Assembly (NCBI GenBank): GCA_947176375.1
Contig: CAMWQM010000002.1
Location: 107,660-171,659, forward strand
Source of the DNA: an uncultured Helicobacteraceae bacterium
GTDB taxonomy: Bacteria; Campylobacterota; Campylobacteria; Campylobacterales; Helicobacteraceae
Length of the DNA: 64,000 nt
Direction of reading: 5' to 3'
Shown: one piece after another, positions 1-8,502 of the stretch
Layout of the letters: each line of letters starts with the position of its first letter
How positions within the stretch are numbered: position 1 is the first letter of the stretch
The notes under the pieces: generated by a model
Database searches by the model: none
Seen by the model: the letters and a program-made list of their open reading frames with translations, nothing else
What the model was told of the DNA's origin: nothing
Position numbers and translations under genes: made by a program

Positions 1-2
1 AA

Positions 3-1022
3 GCAGAGATTATGGAGCTGAAGGCAAATATCCTTAGTCAGCCAAAAGCTGTGGTATTAGAGGGAAGCCTAGATAAAGGAAAAGGTCCTGTTGTAACTGT
101 TATCGTGCAAGAGGGGGTGCTAAAGGTTGGTGATAGCGTTGTGGCAGATACTGCTTATGGTAAAGTTAGGGCGTTAATTAAAGATGATGGAAGTAAGATT
201 AATGAATTGAAACCTTCAGAAATAGCTATTCTAACAGGATTGAATGAAGTTCCTAGTGCAGGGGCAATTTTAGTTGGTGTGAGTGATGAATCTAAGGCAA
301 AAGAATACGCAACAAAAAGAAAGTCTTATTTAAGAACAAAAGAATTAAGCAAAAGCACGAAAGTCTCGCTTGATGAGTTAAGCTCTGTCGTTGCGGATTC
401 CAAACTAAAACCTTTATTTCTTATTATCAAAGCAGATACACAAGGAAGCCTTGAGGCGCTCAAAGTTTCGTTAGAGGATTTAAGCAATGATGAGGTAAAG
501 ATAAATATTATTTCATCGGCTGTTGGAAGTATTACAGAAAACGATATTAGTTTGGCGCAGTCAAGTTCTAACTGCTATATTTTAGGCTTTAATGTTAAGC
601 CACTAGGAATCTTAAAATCGAAGGCAAAAGAGCTGGGCGTGGATATTAAAAGCTACTCTGTGATTTATAATCTAATTGATGATGTAAAAAGCCTCATTGT
701 AAATATGATGAATCCTATCATTGAGGAGGAAAATATTGGCTCTATTGAGGTTAGAGATATTTTTAGCGTTGGTAAAGGCGGTGTTATAGCTGGTTGCTTT
801 GTGAATGACGGGGCGGTGCATAGGGTAGATAAGGTTCGGCTAATGCGTAAAAATAAAGAAATTTATTTTGGAAATATTGCTTCACTAAAACGATTTAAAG
901 ATGATGTAAAAGAGGTTGCAAAAGGCTATGAGTGTGGGATTATGCTAGATTCCTTTAATGATATACAAGTCGGTGATATATTTGAAGTTATCAAAGAAGT
1001 TCAAAAGCAACAAAAACTATGA
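3..1022 (+). CDS. infB: Translation initiation factor IF-2, C-terminal part (partial at window start)
   Basis: This is the C-terminal portion of IF-2, the GTPase that brings initiator tRNA to the 30S subunit. The frame is open from the first bases of the window, so the N-terminal region and most of the G domain lie outside. What remains covers the beta-barrel after the G domain (the stretch reading VVLEGSLDKGKGPVVTVIVQ is typical), the domain III region (LKPLFLIIKADTQGSLEAL) and the terminal fMet-tRNA-binding barrel. The stop codon overlaps the rbfA start in an ATGA junction, so the two are translationally coupled. Gene order infB-rbfA-rimP is conserved in Helicobacter and Campylobacter. The assignment is secure; only the start is missing. 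Confidence 0.97.
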   Translation, partial: AEIMELKANILSQPKAVVLEGSLDKGKGPVVTVIVQEGVLKVGDSVVADTAYGKVRALIKDDGSKINELKPSEIAILTGLNEVPSAGAILVGVSDESKAKEYATKRKSYLRTKELSKSTKVSLDELSSVVADSKLKPLFLIIKADTQGSLEALKVSLEDLSNDEVKINIISSAVGSITENDISLAQSSSNCYILGFNVKPLGILKSKAKELGVDIKSYSVIYNLIDDVKSLIVNMMNPIIEEENIGSIEVRDIFSVGKGGVIAGCFVNDGAVHRVDKVRLMRKNKEIYFGNIASLKRFKDDVKEVAKGYECGIMLDSFNDIQVGDIFEVIKEVQKQQKL

Positions 1023-1372
1023 ATGATATAAAGATTCTAAAAACTCAATCTTTGCTAAAAGAAGTCTTGCAGGAAGTATTGTATATGCTTGATGATACGA
1101 GGCTAAATGCGCTAAGTATAATAAAGGTTGAATGTTCTAAAGGAAAGAACTTTGCTAGAGTTTTTTTAGATTCTTCAAGTGTTAGCACAGAGGAGCAAAA
1201 AGATATTTTAAAACTTTTAAAAAAGGCAAATTCTACCATAAGGCAGTATTTGCAAACTTCGCTATCTTGGTATAAGATCCCAAATTTTGCTTATGAATTT
1301 GACACTACATTGGAAAAAATCAATAAATTAGAATCTATTTTTAAACAAATAAGGCAGGAAAATGATAGATAG
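1019..1372 (+). CDS. rbfA: 30S ribosome-binding factor A
   Basis: RbfA is a small KH-like protein that helps mature the 16S rRNA 5' end and the 30S subunit. At 117 residues it has the normal length. The central segment IIKVECSKGKNFARVFLDSS matches the RbfA strand that precedes the kinked helix, and the C-terminal part keeps the I-R-Q-x-L and family-type PNFAYEFD positions. The start codon overlaps the infB stop (ATGA), and the gene end overlaps the rimP start by 11 nt, which indicates a tightly coupled ribosome-assembly operon. A minus-strand open frame in the same place is only a shadow. Confidence 0.95.
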   Translation: MNDIKILKTQSLLKEVLQEVLYMLDDTRLNALSIIKVECSKGKNFARVFLDSSSVSTEEQKDILKLLKKANSTIRQYLQTSLSWYKIPNFAYEFDTTLEKINKLESIFKQIRQENDR

Positions 1373-1787
1373 TAAATTAGAATCTAGCATAAAGCAGATA
1401 GTTGAAAATAGCGGATACAGCCTATATGATATTGAGCTATTAAATGAAAATGACAGCAGAATTTTTAGAATCTCAATCACATCGCTAAGCGGGATAAACC
1501 ACGAGGATTGTCAAAAAGTTAGCGAAATCATCTCTCCAATGCTTGATGTTTATGATCCAATTAGTGAAGAATATTTTTTAGAGGTTAGTTCTCCAGGGCT
1601 GGAGAGAACTTTAAAAAAGCCAAATCATTTTATCCTCTCGCTTAATCAAAAAATTGAAATTAAACTAAATGATAAAACTAAAATTAGTGGAATCCTAACA
1701 AAAGCTGATGAGAGTGGATTTTATTTAGATGATAAATATTTTAAATACGATGAGATAAAGAAGGCTAAAAGTATTTTTGAATGGTAG
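1362..1787 (+). CDS. rimP: Ribosome maturation factor RimP
   Basis: RimP assists late assembly of the 30S subunit. The 141-residue protein shows the family hallmarks in order: an N-terminal alpha/beta domain with GYSLYDIELLNE, the HEDCQKVSEIISPMLDVYDP helix, and the highly conserved LEVSSPGLERTLKKPNHF stretch just before the C-terminal SH3-like barrel. It starts inside the end of rbfA and ends 7 nt inside ribD, so it is part of the same transcript. Recognition rests on the SSPGLERTL motif and on the gene order. Confidence 0.95.
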   Translation: MIDSKLESSIKQIVENSGYSLYDIELLNENDSRIFRISITSLSGINHEDCQKVSEIISPMLDVYDPISEEYFLEVSSPGLERTLKKPNHFILSLNQKIEIKLNDKTKISGILTKADESGFYLDDKYFKYDEIKKAKSIFEW

Positions 1788-2785
1788 AATATGAATTCTA
1801 TATGAATCTAGCGCTAGATTATGCGTGGGAAAGTCAAGCTTTAGCCTTGCCAAATCCAAGCGTAGGGGCGCTTATATTAGATAGATTTAATTCTATTGTT
1901 GCACTAAAAAGCCACACTCAATTTGGAGACTGCCACGCCGAACTTTTAGCGTGCAAAGAAGCTTATAAAACTTTAAGCAAAGATAATAGAATTGATAAAC
2001 TTAAACAACCACAAGAAATTTATGAATTTTTAGTAAAAAATCACAATGGAATCTTTAGAGATACTAGCATTTTTGTAACACTCGAGCCTTGTAGCCACTA
2101 TGGCAAAACACCTTCTTGTGCATCTTTACTTAGCATTTTAAAGCCAAAAAGAGTAATAATTTCATCTTTAGAGTCTAATAAAATTGCAAGTGGTGGTATA
2201 GAAGTCTTGCAAAAAAGTGGTATTAGGGTGGTTAGCAAAATTTTAGAAAATAGAGGTAGAGACTTATTGTTTCCATTTTTGTGTATGCAAAAAAAGGGCA
2301 GTTTTTGTATCTATAAAATTGCACAAAATCTAAATGGAAGCTTTGAGGGAGGCATAATCTCCTCGCTAGATTCTAGAATCTACTCTCATAAATTAAGAAA
2401 TATTGCAAATAGAATTATAATCTCACAAAAAACTTTACTAAATGATAATTCTTTGTTAGATTCTAGGCTAATTAATGGCAAAGCTCCTGATGTTTGCGTG
2501 CTTGGGAGGGAAAATAGAATTACAAAAGATTTGAAAGTATTTTCCATTCCAAATCGAAAAGTTAGCTTTTTTGAGAGTGTAGAGCAGATTCCAAAAAATG
2601 GCTTTAGTATTGTTGAGGGTGGTGCAGAGATGTTTGAGAGTTTTGAAAATATAGTTGATTGTAATTTATTTTTCATTGCACCTAGAATCAGCAGTGGCAA
2701 GAGTTTAAAGACAGATTTTAGTGGCAGAATTTTGCATAATACAAAAAGTGGAGAGGATATTTTGCTTTGGATACAAAAAGACTAG
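1781..2785 (+). CDS. ribD: Bifunctional riboflavin biosynthesis deaminase/reductase RibD
   Basis: RibD carries out two steps of riboflavin synthesis: deamination of the pyrimidine intermediate and reduction of its ribose. The N-terminal cytidine-deaminase-like domain has the zinc motif: H52-A-E54, then C104 and C113 in EPCSHYGKTPSC. The start of the protein (LALPNPSVGALI) matches the family signature for substrate binding. The C-terminal half (about residues 175-334) has the reductase pattern, including IVEGGAEMFESF near residue 285. At 334 residues it is normal for the fused form. It overlaps rimP by 7 nt and the next methyltransferase by 19 nt, so riboflavin synthesis is here tied to the ribosome-assembly operon. 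Confidence 0.95.
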   Translation: MVEYEFYMNLALDYAWESQALALPNPSVGALILDRFNSIVALKSHTQFGDCHAELLACKEAYKTLSKDNRIDKLKQPQEIYEFLVKNHNGIFRDTSIFVTLEPCSHYGKTPSCASLLSILKPKRVIISSLESNKIASGGIEVLQKSGIRVVSKILENRGRDLLFPFLCMQKKGSFCIYKIAQNLNGSFEGGIISSLDSRIYSHKLRNIANRIIISQKTLLNDNSLLDSRLINGKAPDVCVLGRENRITKDLKVFSIPNRKVSFFESVEQIPKNGFSIVEGGAEMFESFENIVDCNLFFIAPRISSGKSLKTDFSGRILHNTKSGEDILLWIQKD

Positions 2786-3480
2786 ATATTTATCAGCTAG
2801 AGGGGGGCTACTGCTACAATAGCGATAGCTTATTTTTATATGCTTTTATTAAAAAATATTTAAAAAATAATATTTCTTTGCTTGATATTGGTGCTGGAAG
2901 CGGTATCTTAGGCTTACTATGTGCTAGGGATTTTGAGATTAATCTTACATTAAGCGAGATTGATGAATTTAATCTTAAGCTTTGTGTCAAAAATGCTAGC
3001 GTGAATAATATTGTTTGCGATATTATAGGTGGGAATATTTTAGATTCTAAATTAAGCGGTTTTGATTTTATTATAAGTAATCCGCCTTTTTATAGGAGAG
3101 ATTCTATTTCGCCAAAAAATAGGCATTTATTTTTAGCCAAAAAGAGTGAGAATTTGCCTTTTAATGCTTTGTGTAGATTTGTAAAAACTGCGCTAAAACC
3201 AAATGGAAAATTCATCTTTTGTTATGATGCAAAGGAGATTGAGAGCGTATTTGAGGCTTTGAGGGAAAATAAATTTAATATTGAGGCAATTCAATTTGTG
3301 TATCCAAAAGAAAATAAAAATGCGAATCTTGCGACTTTTCTAACTTCTTTTAGCAAGAAACAGCTAGAAGTTTTTCCACCATTGTTTAACTTTAAAAATA
3401 ACGCTCACAGTGAGGAAGCCAAAGATGTTTTCAAGCTTTGTAATACTTTTAGTATAAAAATTAAAGGAAGTGAATTGTGA
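2767..3480 (+). CDS. tRNA1(Val) A37 N6-methyltransferase-like protein (TrmN6 family)
   Basis: This is a class I SAM-dependent methyltransferase with the N6-adenine signature. The SAM-binding loop is LLDIGAGSGILGLL (about residues 38-51) and the catalytic motif is SNPPFY (about 112-117), as in TrmN6/YfiC, which methylates A37 of tRNA1(Val). It starts with Y-Q-x-x-x-G-Y-C-Y-N-x-D, close to the family's Q-x-x-x-G-Y-R-F-x-x-D. The frame opens with a TTG start inside the end of ribD, and the reading frame fits this start; the exact start is moderately certain. The gene is followed directly by the cysteine-cluster gene with a 4-nt overlap. Confidence 0.85.
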   Translation: MDTKRLDIYQLEGGYCYNSDSLFLYAFIKKYLKNNISLLDIGAGSGILGLLCARDFEINLTLSEIDEFNLKLCVKNASVNNIVCDIIGGNILDSKLSGFDFIISNPPFYRRDSISPKNRHLFLAKKSENLPFNALCRFVKTALKPNGKFIFCYDAKEIESVFEALRENKFNIEAIQFVYPKENKNANLATFLTSFSKKQLEVFPPLFNFKNNAHSEEAKDVFKLCNTFSIKIKGSEL

Positions 3481-3851
3481 TAAAAAAAGATGGATTTAGC
3501 TTTAGCTTTGATGAGAGTAAATGTCAGCATTGTGGTGGAAAGTGCTGTATTGGCGATAGTGGATATGTGTTTTTAAATGAAAATGAGATGAGGGAGATTG
3601 CTAATTTTTTGCAATTAGAATTTGAAAATTTTACAAAAAAGTTTGTAAGACAGATAGGAAATCGTTTTTCTTTGATAGAAAAAGAGCATATAAGTGGCAG
3701 GGCGTGCGTATTTTTTGATGATGAATCTCAATGCACGATTTATCAAGTCCGCCCAAAGCATTGCAGAGATTTTCCATTTTGGGATATTTTTAAGAATAAT
3801 CCAAAGGGAGCTTTTAGAGAGTGTATAGGGGTTATTAAAGATGAGAGCTAG
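3477..3851 (+). CDS. YkgJ/Fli-type cysteine-cluster protein (putative zinc or iron-binding)
   Basis: The 124-residue protein belongs to the YkgJ-type CxxCxxxCC cluster family. Its N-terminus reads CQHCGGKCC (C16, C19, C23 and C24), and further cysteines follow at CVFF, CTIYQVRPKHCRDFPFW and the terminal EC motif. This is the usual eight-cysteine layout with the R-P-x-x-C-R-x-F-P-F box. The biochemical role is not established, although metal binding is the common inference. It is the last gene of the infB-led operon, translationally coupled (GTGA overlap) to the methyltransferase. Confidence 0.85.
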   Translation: MIKKDGFSFSFDESKCQHCGGKCCIGDSGYVFLNENEMREIANFLQLEFENFTKKFVRQIGNRFSLIEKEHISGRACVFFDDESQCTIYQVRPKHCRDFPFWDIFKNNPKGAFRECIGVIKDES

Positions 3852-4005
3852 GCTGTTTTTGGTTATTAGATTCTATTGAAACTACGAGGTCTAAAAATTA
3901 AAGCTTATAAAAAGCTCATTTAATTATTAAAATAAGAATTAATACTATTTTAATTTACTTTTATTAAAATTTCACAAATTTTTTTAAAAAGCATTTGGAG
4001 AAAAA

Positions 4006-6153
4006 ATGAATAAAGAAATAGTTGTTATTTTGGTAGGGCAGCCAAATGTCGGCAAAACAATGCTTATAAATAAAATTAGTGGCTCAAATTTACATGTGGG
4101 GAATTTTACAGGCGTAACGATAGAAAAGGCAGAATCTAAAATCACCTATAAAAATTATGATATTAAAATAATTGATTTGCCTGGTGTGTATTCGTTAAAT
4201 GAATATTCACAAGAGGAAAAAATCACTACAAAATATTTGCTAAATGAAAGTTATGATGTGATTTTAAATGTCGTAGATTCTACGAATTTAGAGCGGAATC
4301 TATTTTTAAGCACGCAAATTATGGCACTAAATAAAAAGATGATAATTGCACTTAATATGGCTGATGAAGCAAAAAAAGAGGGCATAAGTATTGATGATAG
4401 ACAGCTTTCAAATATCTTTGGTGTGGAATCTATGCTTGTATCAGCTAGAAATGGTGAAAATATCAATATGCTATTAGATAAAATTATTGATATTTACACA
4501 AAGCCATTTTGTCCATCAAAGCGGGTTTATGCAGAATTTATAGAAGATGAGATTGAAATTTTAAGTCAATTTATTTTGGACAAAGATATAAAGACGGATA
4601 ATCCTCGTCATTTGGCTATCAAACTACTCTCACAAGATAATGCGGTCTATTTGCAAATGCACTCAAGCCCCATTTGGGTAGAGCTAAATCCTCTATTACA
4701 AGATTGTATCAAGCGACTTTATACTGCAAGCGAGGAAAAAAATATAAGAGCAGTTTTTCTAAATGATGATTATGCTTATGCAAGGGGTGCGTGCAAGGAA
4801 GTCTGCAAACGCAAGGAAAATAAAAGTGATAGCAAAACTAGCAAAATAGATTCACTATTGCTTAATAAATATTTTGGGATTCCAATATTCTTATTTTTTA
4901 TGTGGATATTGTTTAATCTAACTTTTATAATAGGGGCTTATCCGCAAGGCTGGATTGAAGAAATGTTTGTGTTAATAGGAGATGGGGTTAGAGAATACAT
5001 CCCAAATGAATCCATCTCATCGCTAATTTCAGATGGAATTATAGGTGGTGTTGGCACCGTGTTATCTTTTTTACCACTTATTTTAATATTATTTTTAGGG
5101 ATTATTTTGCTTGAGACAACTGGCTATATGGCTAGAGTTTCATTTTTGCTAGATGGATTTTTTCATAGATTTGGGCTTCACGGAAAGAGTTTTATTCCAC
5201 TAGTTAGTGGATTTGGCTGCTCGATTCCTGCGTATATGAGCACTAGAATGCTAAAAAATCAAACAGATAAAATGATAACAATGTTTATCATAGGCTTTAT
5301 GAGTTGCAGTGCTAGACTTCCTGTATATGTGCTTTTTGTAGGAGCGTTTTTTAGCGAGGAGAGAGCGGGGAATATGCTTTTTGGAATTTATATTTTAGGA
5401 GCAATTGTCGGGCTAATTTTGGCAAAAATTCTAAAAATATTTATTTTTAAGGGGCAAGATGAGCCATTTGTAATGGAAATGCCAAAATATAGAATCCCTT
5501 CATTTAGTCTTGTGTGTCGCTCTGTATGGAATAAAGCTTATTTCTATGTGAAAAAAGCTGGGACATTTATTTTTATGGCTTCTGTGTTGATATGGTTTTC
5601 TACACAGTATCCAAAAGGCGAAGACATAATGCAAAATTACGAATCTCAAATATCAGCCTTGCAGAAGCAAATAAGTATAGAAGCTAGATTGCAAAATGAA
5701 GCACAAGAAGAGGTTTTACAAAATAAAATCGTAGATTTAGAAAATCAAATGCAAAGTGATTTGCTTGAGAATAGCTATCTTGGGCGATTTGGTAATTTTG
5801 TAAATCCTATTTTTTCATCTCTTGGCTTTGATTGGCGGCTATCAACTTCACTTGTTACAGGAATTGCTGCAAAAGAGGTTATAGTATCTACTATGGGCGT
5901 TTTATACTCGTTAGGCGATATTGATGAGGAATCTAGCAGTTTGAGGGATATTATAAGTAAGCAGGTTAGCTTCCCTACCGCAGTAGCATTCATAATATTT
6001 ATAATGTTTTATTTGCCTTGTTTTGCTGCTACAATCGTCTTTACAAAAGAAGCTGGCAGATGGATTTATGGGCTATATCTATTCGTGTTTACAAATTTAG
6101 TTGCCTATATTTTGGCTTTTATTGGCTACAACATCGCTAGATTTTTAATTTAG
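4006..6153 (+). CDS. feoB: Ferrous iron transporter FeoB
   Basis: FeoB is the main Fe(II) importer of the inner membrane. The N-terminal G domain has G1 GQPNVGKT (residues 11-18), G3 DLPG (57-60) and G4 NMAD (117-120). The C-terminal membrane part has the core motif VSGFGCSIPAYM and a second gate with the conserved cysteine in MSCSARLPVYV, and it ends with several hydrophobic helices. The 715-residue length fits Helicobacter and Campylobacter FeoB. A charged insert around residues 540-580 (SQISALQKQISIEARLQ) is predicted coiled coil. The gene stands alone, with GGAG ahead of its ATG. The 150-nt upstream region is very AT-rich and may hold a Fur site, but I could not define one. Confidence 0.97.
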   Translation: MNKEIVVILVGQPNVGKTMLINKISGSNLHVGNFTGVTIEKAESKITYKNYDIKIIDLPGVYSLNEYSQEEKITTKYLLNESYDVILNVVDSTNLERNLFLSTQIMALNKKMIIALNMADEAKKEGISIDDRQLSNIFGVESMLVSARNGENINMLLDKIIDIYTKPFCPSKRVYAEFIEDEIEILSQFILDKDIKTDNPRHLAIKLLSQDNAVYLQMHSSPIWVELNPLLQDCIKRLYTASEEKNIRAVFLNDDYAYARGACKEVCKRKENKSDSKTSKIDSLLLNKYFGIPIFLFFMWILFNLTFIIGAYPQGWIEEMFVLIGDGVREYIPNESISSLISDGIIGGVGTVLSFLPLILILFLGIILLETTGYMARVSFLLDGFFHRFGLHGKSFIPLVSGFGCSIPAYMSTRMLKNQTDKMITMFIIGFMSCSARLPVYVLFVGAFFSEERAGNMLFGIYILGAIVGLILAKILKIFIFKGQDEPFVMEMPKYRIPSFSLVCRSVWNKAYFYVKKAGTFIFMASVLIWFSTQYPKGEDIMQNYESQISALQKQISIEARLQNEAQEEVLQNKIVDLENQMQSDLLENSYLGRFGNFVNPIFSSLGFDWRLSTSLVTGIAAKEVIVSTMGVLYSLGDIDEESSSLRDIISKQVSFPTAVAFIIFIMFYLPCFAATIVFTKEAGRWIYGLYLFVFTNLVAYILAFIGYNIARFLI

Positions 6154-6687
6154 GTTTTAAAAAAACTTATTATTGTTGGCAATTTTTTGGAGTTTGAAGA
6201 GTTTAAGAATGGAATCTATGATTAGGATAAATACTAAATTCTTTATAATTTGGATGCTAAAAATTGCTACTTTTAAGTATTGTAGGCTTTTAATCTATTT
6301 CAATAGAGTGTATTAACAAATTTACTTTAATTGTTTAGTGTTATTAAATGGATTCTAAAATTTGAAATTTGCTAATAGTGGATTTGATTAAAATAAATTA
6401 CTAGATTGTTTTGTGAGCTCTTTAAACTATATTCAACAATTAACTACCTATTTTGTTATAAATCTTGTGGCATTTGTGTATAATTTAGCCATAAAATCAA
6501 AATACTTTAAAAGCTAAATATTGTGCTTAATCACAGCTCAATGTGTATGCTAAGAGTTTATTTTGCCTCTTAAATATTGACTTATAATAATCTTTGTAAT
6601 ATAATCCCAAACTTCATTCACAATAATTTTGGCACTATGATTTCGCAACTCATTTTATGATTTTGGCGTGATTTTAATGTAAATTTT
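6154..6687 (+). other. Intergenic stretch between feoB and the tRNA cluster
   Basis: No gene is supported here. The stretch is AT-rich and contains sigma70-like -10 hexamers (TATAAT at 6479-6484 and 6600-6605), which could belong to tRNA-cluster transcription, but no -35 or start site can be fixed by eye. Two copies of the frequent GAATCTA/TAGATTC heptamer family occur near 6210 and 6350 in imperfect form. Confidence 0.5.
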
Positions 6688-6765
6688 CGGGGCGTAGCGC
6701 AGTCTGGTTAGCGCACTTGGTTTGGGACCAAGGGGTCGAAGGTTCGAATCCTTTCGCCCCGACCA
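6688..6765 (+). tRNA. tRNA-Pro (UGG)
   Basis: The sequence folds as a complete tRNA. The acceptor CGGGGCG pairs with CGCCCCG, and the anticodon stem CTTGG/CCAAG encloses the loop TTTGGGA, giving anticodon UGG. The T loop is TTCGAAT, and CCA is encoded. It is the first of four clustered tRNA genes on the same strand. Confidence 0.97.
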
Positions 6766-6771
6766 TTTTAT

Positions 6772-6849
6772 GGTGAGTGTAGTTCAGCTGGTTAGAGCAC
6801 CAGATTGTGGCTCTGGGGGTCGTGGGTTCGAATCCCATCACTCACCCCA
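6772..6849 (+). tRNA. tRNA-His (GUG)
   Basis: The acceptor GTGAGTG pairs with CACTCAC. An extra 5' G faces C73, as expected for tRNA-His (G-1). The anticodon loop TTGTGGC gives GUG, and CCA is encoded. The gene lies 6 nt after tRNA-Pro. Confidence 0.97.
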
Positions 6850-6856
6850 CATTTTA

Positions 6857-6933
6857 GCGCTCATAGCTCAACTGGATAGAGCATTAGACTTCGGATCTAA
6901 GGGTTAGGGGTTCGAATCCCTTTGAGCGTGCCA
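6857..6933 (+). tRNA. tRNA-Arg (UCG)
   Basis: The acceptor GCGCTCA pairs with TGAGCGT, with a G-U at position 1-72. The anticodon stem TTAGA/TCTAA encloses the loop CTTCGGA, giving anticodon UCG. The T arm is AGGGG-TTCGAAT-CCCTT, and CCA is encoded. Confidence 0.95.
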
Positions 6934-6955
6934 CTAGTCCATTATATTTGTTTTT

Positions 6956-7032
6956 GCGTTCGTAGCTCAGCTGGATAGAGCAACAGCCTTCTAAGCCGTA
7001 GGTCGCAGGTTCGAGTCCTGCCGAGCGTACCA
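6956..7032 (+). tRNA. tRNA-Arg (UCU)
   Basis: The acceptor GCGTTCG pairs with CGAGCGT, with G-U wobbles at 1-72 and 4-69. The anticodon loop CTTCTAA gives UCU. The anticodon stem ACAGC/GCCGT has an A-C mismatch at its third pair, which is unusual. CCA is encoded. A T-run follows directly and may serve as terminator of the cluster. Confidence 0.93.
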
Positions 7033-7533
7033 CTTTTTTAAAAATTTTAAAATTTATTCTATTTTGTTATTTAATAGTATGGATTTTATAAGCAATTAAA
7101 GTAATTAATAAAGTTAATTTTTTAAAGTTTTTCTAATTTATTTTTATATTTTATTAAGCTATTTTCTAAAATCTCTTTTATTTTATTCATTTTCTCTTTG
7201 TTAAGAGCATTTCTAAAATATTGTTATTATTGTGTAAATCTTTTAACCTTTTTATCCTAATTTTTTTACCTCTAAAACTTTTCTCAAACTTCCTACTTTT
7301 AAGCTAACTTTAATGGGGGGGGGTAGAATGCTATTTTGATTTTAAGTTTATGTTTGGAATCTAAAAGTGATTTTAAAATTTAAGAGTGCAGGGAGGCTTT
7401 AAGTTAAATCTATAATTTAGGGAGACTTATTTTAATAATTTGGAATCTAAATATTATGAGATAAAAATCACTTTACTAGTTTAATTGATTGCTAATTCTA
7501 GAATCTAAAATAATTATTTAATGGAGCGATATA
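7033..7533 (+). other. Intergenic stretch between tRNA cluster and outer-membrane gene, with a G9 tract
   Basis: No gene is supported. The stretch begins with T- and A-runs downstream of the tRNA cluster. It contains a G9 tract (7315-7323) followed by TAGAATG, and three copies of GAATCTA (starting near 7357, 7443 and 7501). A short reading frame begins at the ATG whose G is the first of the G tract, but it stops after a few codons. Confidence 0.6.
7315..7323 (+). repeat. G9 homopolymer tract followed by TAGAATG
   Basis: Nine G residues lie about 210 nt before the outer-membrane gene at 7534. The flanks (TTTAAT before, TAGAATGC after) closely match those of the G9 tract at 41092 in front of the RcnR-type regulator. 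Such tracts in this group change length by slipped-strand mispairing. This one is in no coding frame that I can support, so it may instead be a regulatory site. Confidence 0.7.
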
Positions 7534-8502
7534 ATGTTTAAGCAGAATCTTATTTTATTATTAATTTCTAGTTTTATTTATGCAAATGATATAGAAAGTG
7601 AAATAAAAAGGCTTGAGAGGGAAAATTATCTTTTAGAATTAAAACAAAAGAATAATGCTTTAAAAAGGAATACAGAATCTAGTAGTGGAAATGCGAAGAA
7701 TAGAGATTCTTCTAATAGAAATAAAGGGTCTTACTATGAAAATTCCATTAATTCAAGGCAAAATAAAGATATGGAATCTAATTTAAAAACTAATAATTTA
7801 GAGCAAATAGATTCTGACAACTATAATGATTTAACAATGCAAGATACTAAGTCAAATACAAAACAAAATACTAACTCAAAGCAAGAGCTGGTGAGGGCAG
7901 AGAACTTAGCTAATAATGTGAATTTGGCAAAGAGTGGATTCTTGCTTGGAGTGAATTTTGGCTTTTTCCCTAAATATACTTGTGAGGGGATTTGTGGAAC
8001 TTATAGTGGCTATAGTTATAGGTATATTGAAATCACAGATATTTCACTTGGATTAAAGCTTGGCTATCAAAAGTTTTTTAATCCATATTTTGGATTAAGG
8101 ACTTATATAGAGTTTGATTATGGACTTGGAATGGGTATTGGAGGAACTGGAAATATATTAGAACGTAAATATTTTCATTTAAGTCCAAATCTTGATTTAT
8201 TACTAGAATATGATTTCTATAAGTTTTTAAATGGTTATTCTCTTGCAATAGGTTCAATATTAGGTGGTGGTTATGGATATTTAAACTATAATGATAATAT
8301 AGTATTTCAAAAAATGGCAAATCATAATTTTATTCTTAGATATGGAATCTCATTGGCTTATGGGAATGGACATAGGATTGAGCTTGTAGGGCAGACCTTA
8401 CCATTTCCTTCCAAGTTTCCTCATTCTCGTCCGCTTTTGCATAATGCAAAAGAGACTATGGGTAAGACTACATTTAAAATCTCATATACCAGGACTTTTT
8501 AA
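7534..8502 (+). CDS. Helicobacter-type outer-membrane beta-barrel protein
   Basis: The 322-residue protein starts with a hydrophobic signal peptide (about residues 1-17, ending FIYA). A very polar N/S/K-rich linker (about 20-130) with a short coiled-coil start (EIKRLERENYLLELKQK) follows. The C-terminal part (about 135-322) consists of alternating strands rich in G, Y and F and ends in ...SYTRTF, with the terminal phenylalanine expected for BAM-assembled barrels. This layout of coiled or low-complexity N-terminus plus a small barrel recurs in the gene at 24378. Two cysteines in TCEGICGTYSG may form a surface disulfide. The function is unknown. The start is supported by GGAG 6 nt upstream. Confidence 0.75.
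   Translation: MFKQNLILLLISSFIYANDIESEIKRLERENYLLELKQKNNALKRNTESSSGNAKNRDSSNRNKGSYYENSINSRQNKDMESNLKTNNLEQIDSDNYNDLTMQDTKSNTKQNTNSKQELVRAENLANNVNLAKSGFLLGVNFGFFPKYTCEGICGTYSGYSYRYIEITDISLGLKLGYQKFFNPYFGLRTYIEFDYGLGMGIGGTGNILERKYFHLSPNLDLLLEYDFYKFLNGYSLAIGSILGGGYGYLNYNDNIVFQKMANHNFILRYGISLAYGNGHRIELVGQTLPFPSKFPHSRPLLHNAKETMGKTTFKISYTRTF

Noticed and set aside
2800..2806. G6 runs inside the methyltransferase and argD genes (for example 2801-2806 and 13036-13041)
   Set aside because: Too short to be likely contingency tracts; frames are intact.
3900..3990. Fur-box-like AT-rich sequence upstream of feoB
   Set aside because: The whole region is A/T-rich, and no site stands out from background.
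6722..6907. 61-codon open frame reading VAQLVRAPDCGSGG-like sequence
   Set aside because: It lies across three tRNA genes and is the well-known false protein of tRNA clusters.
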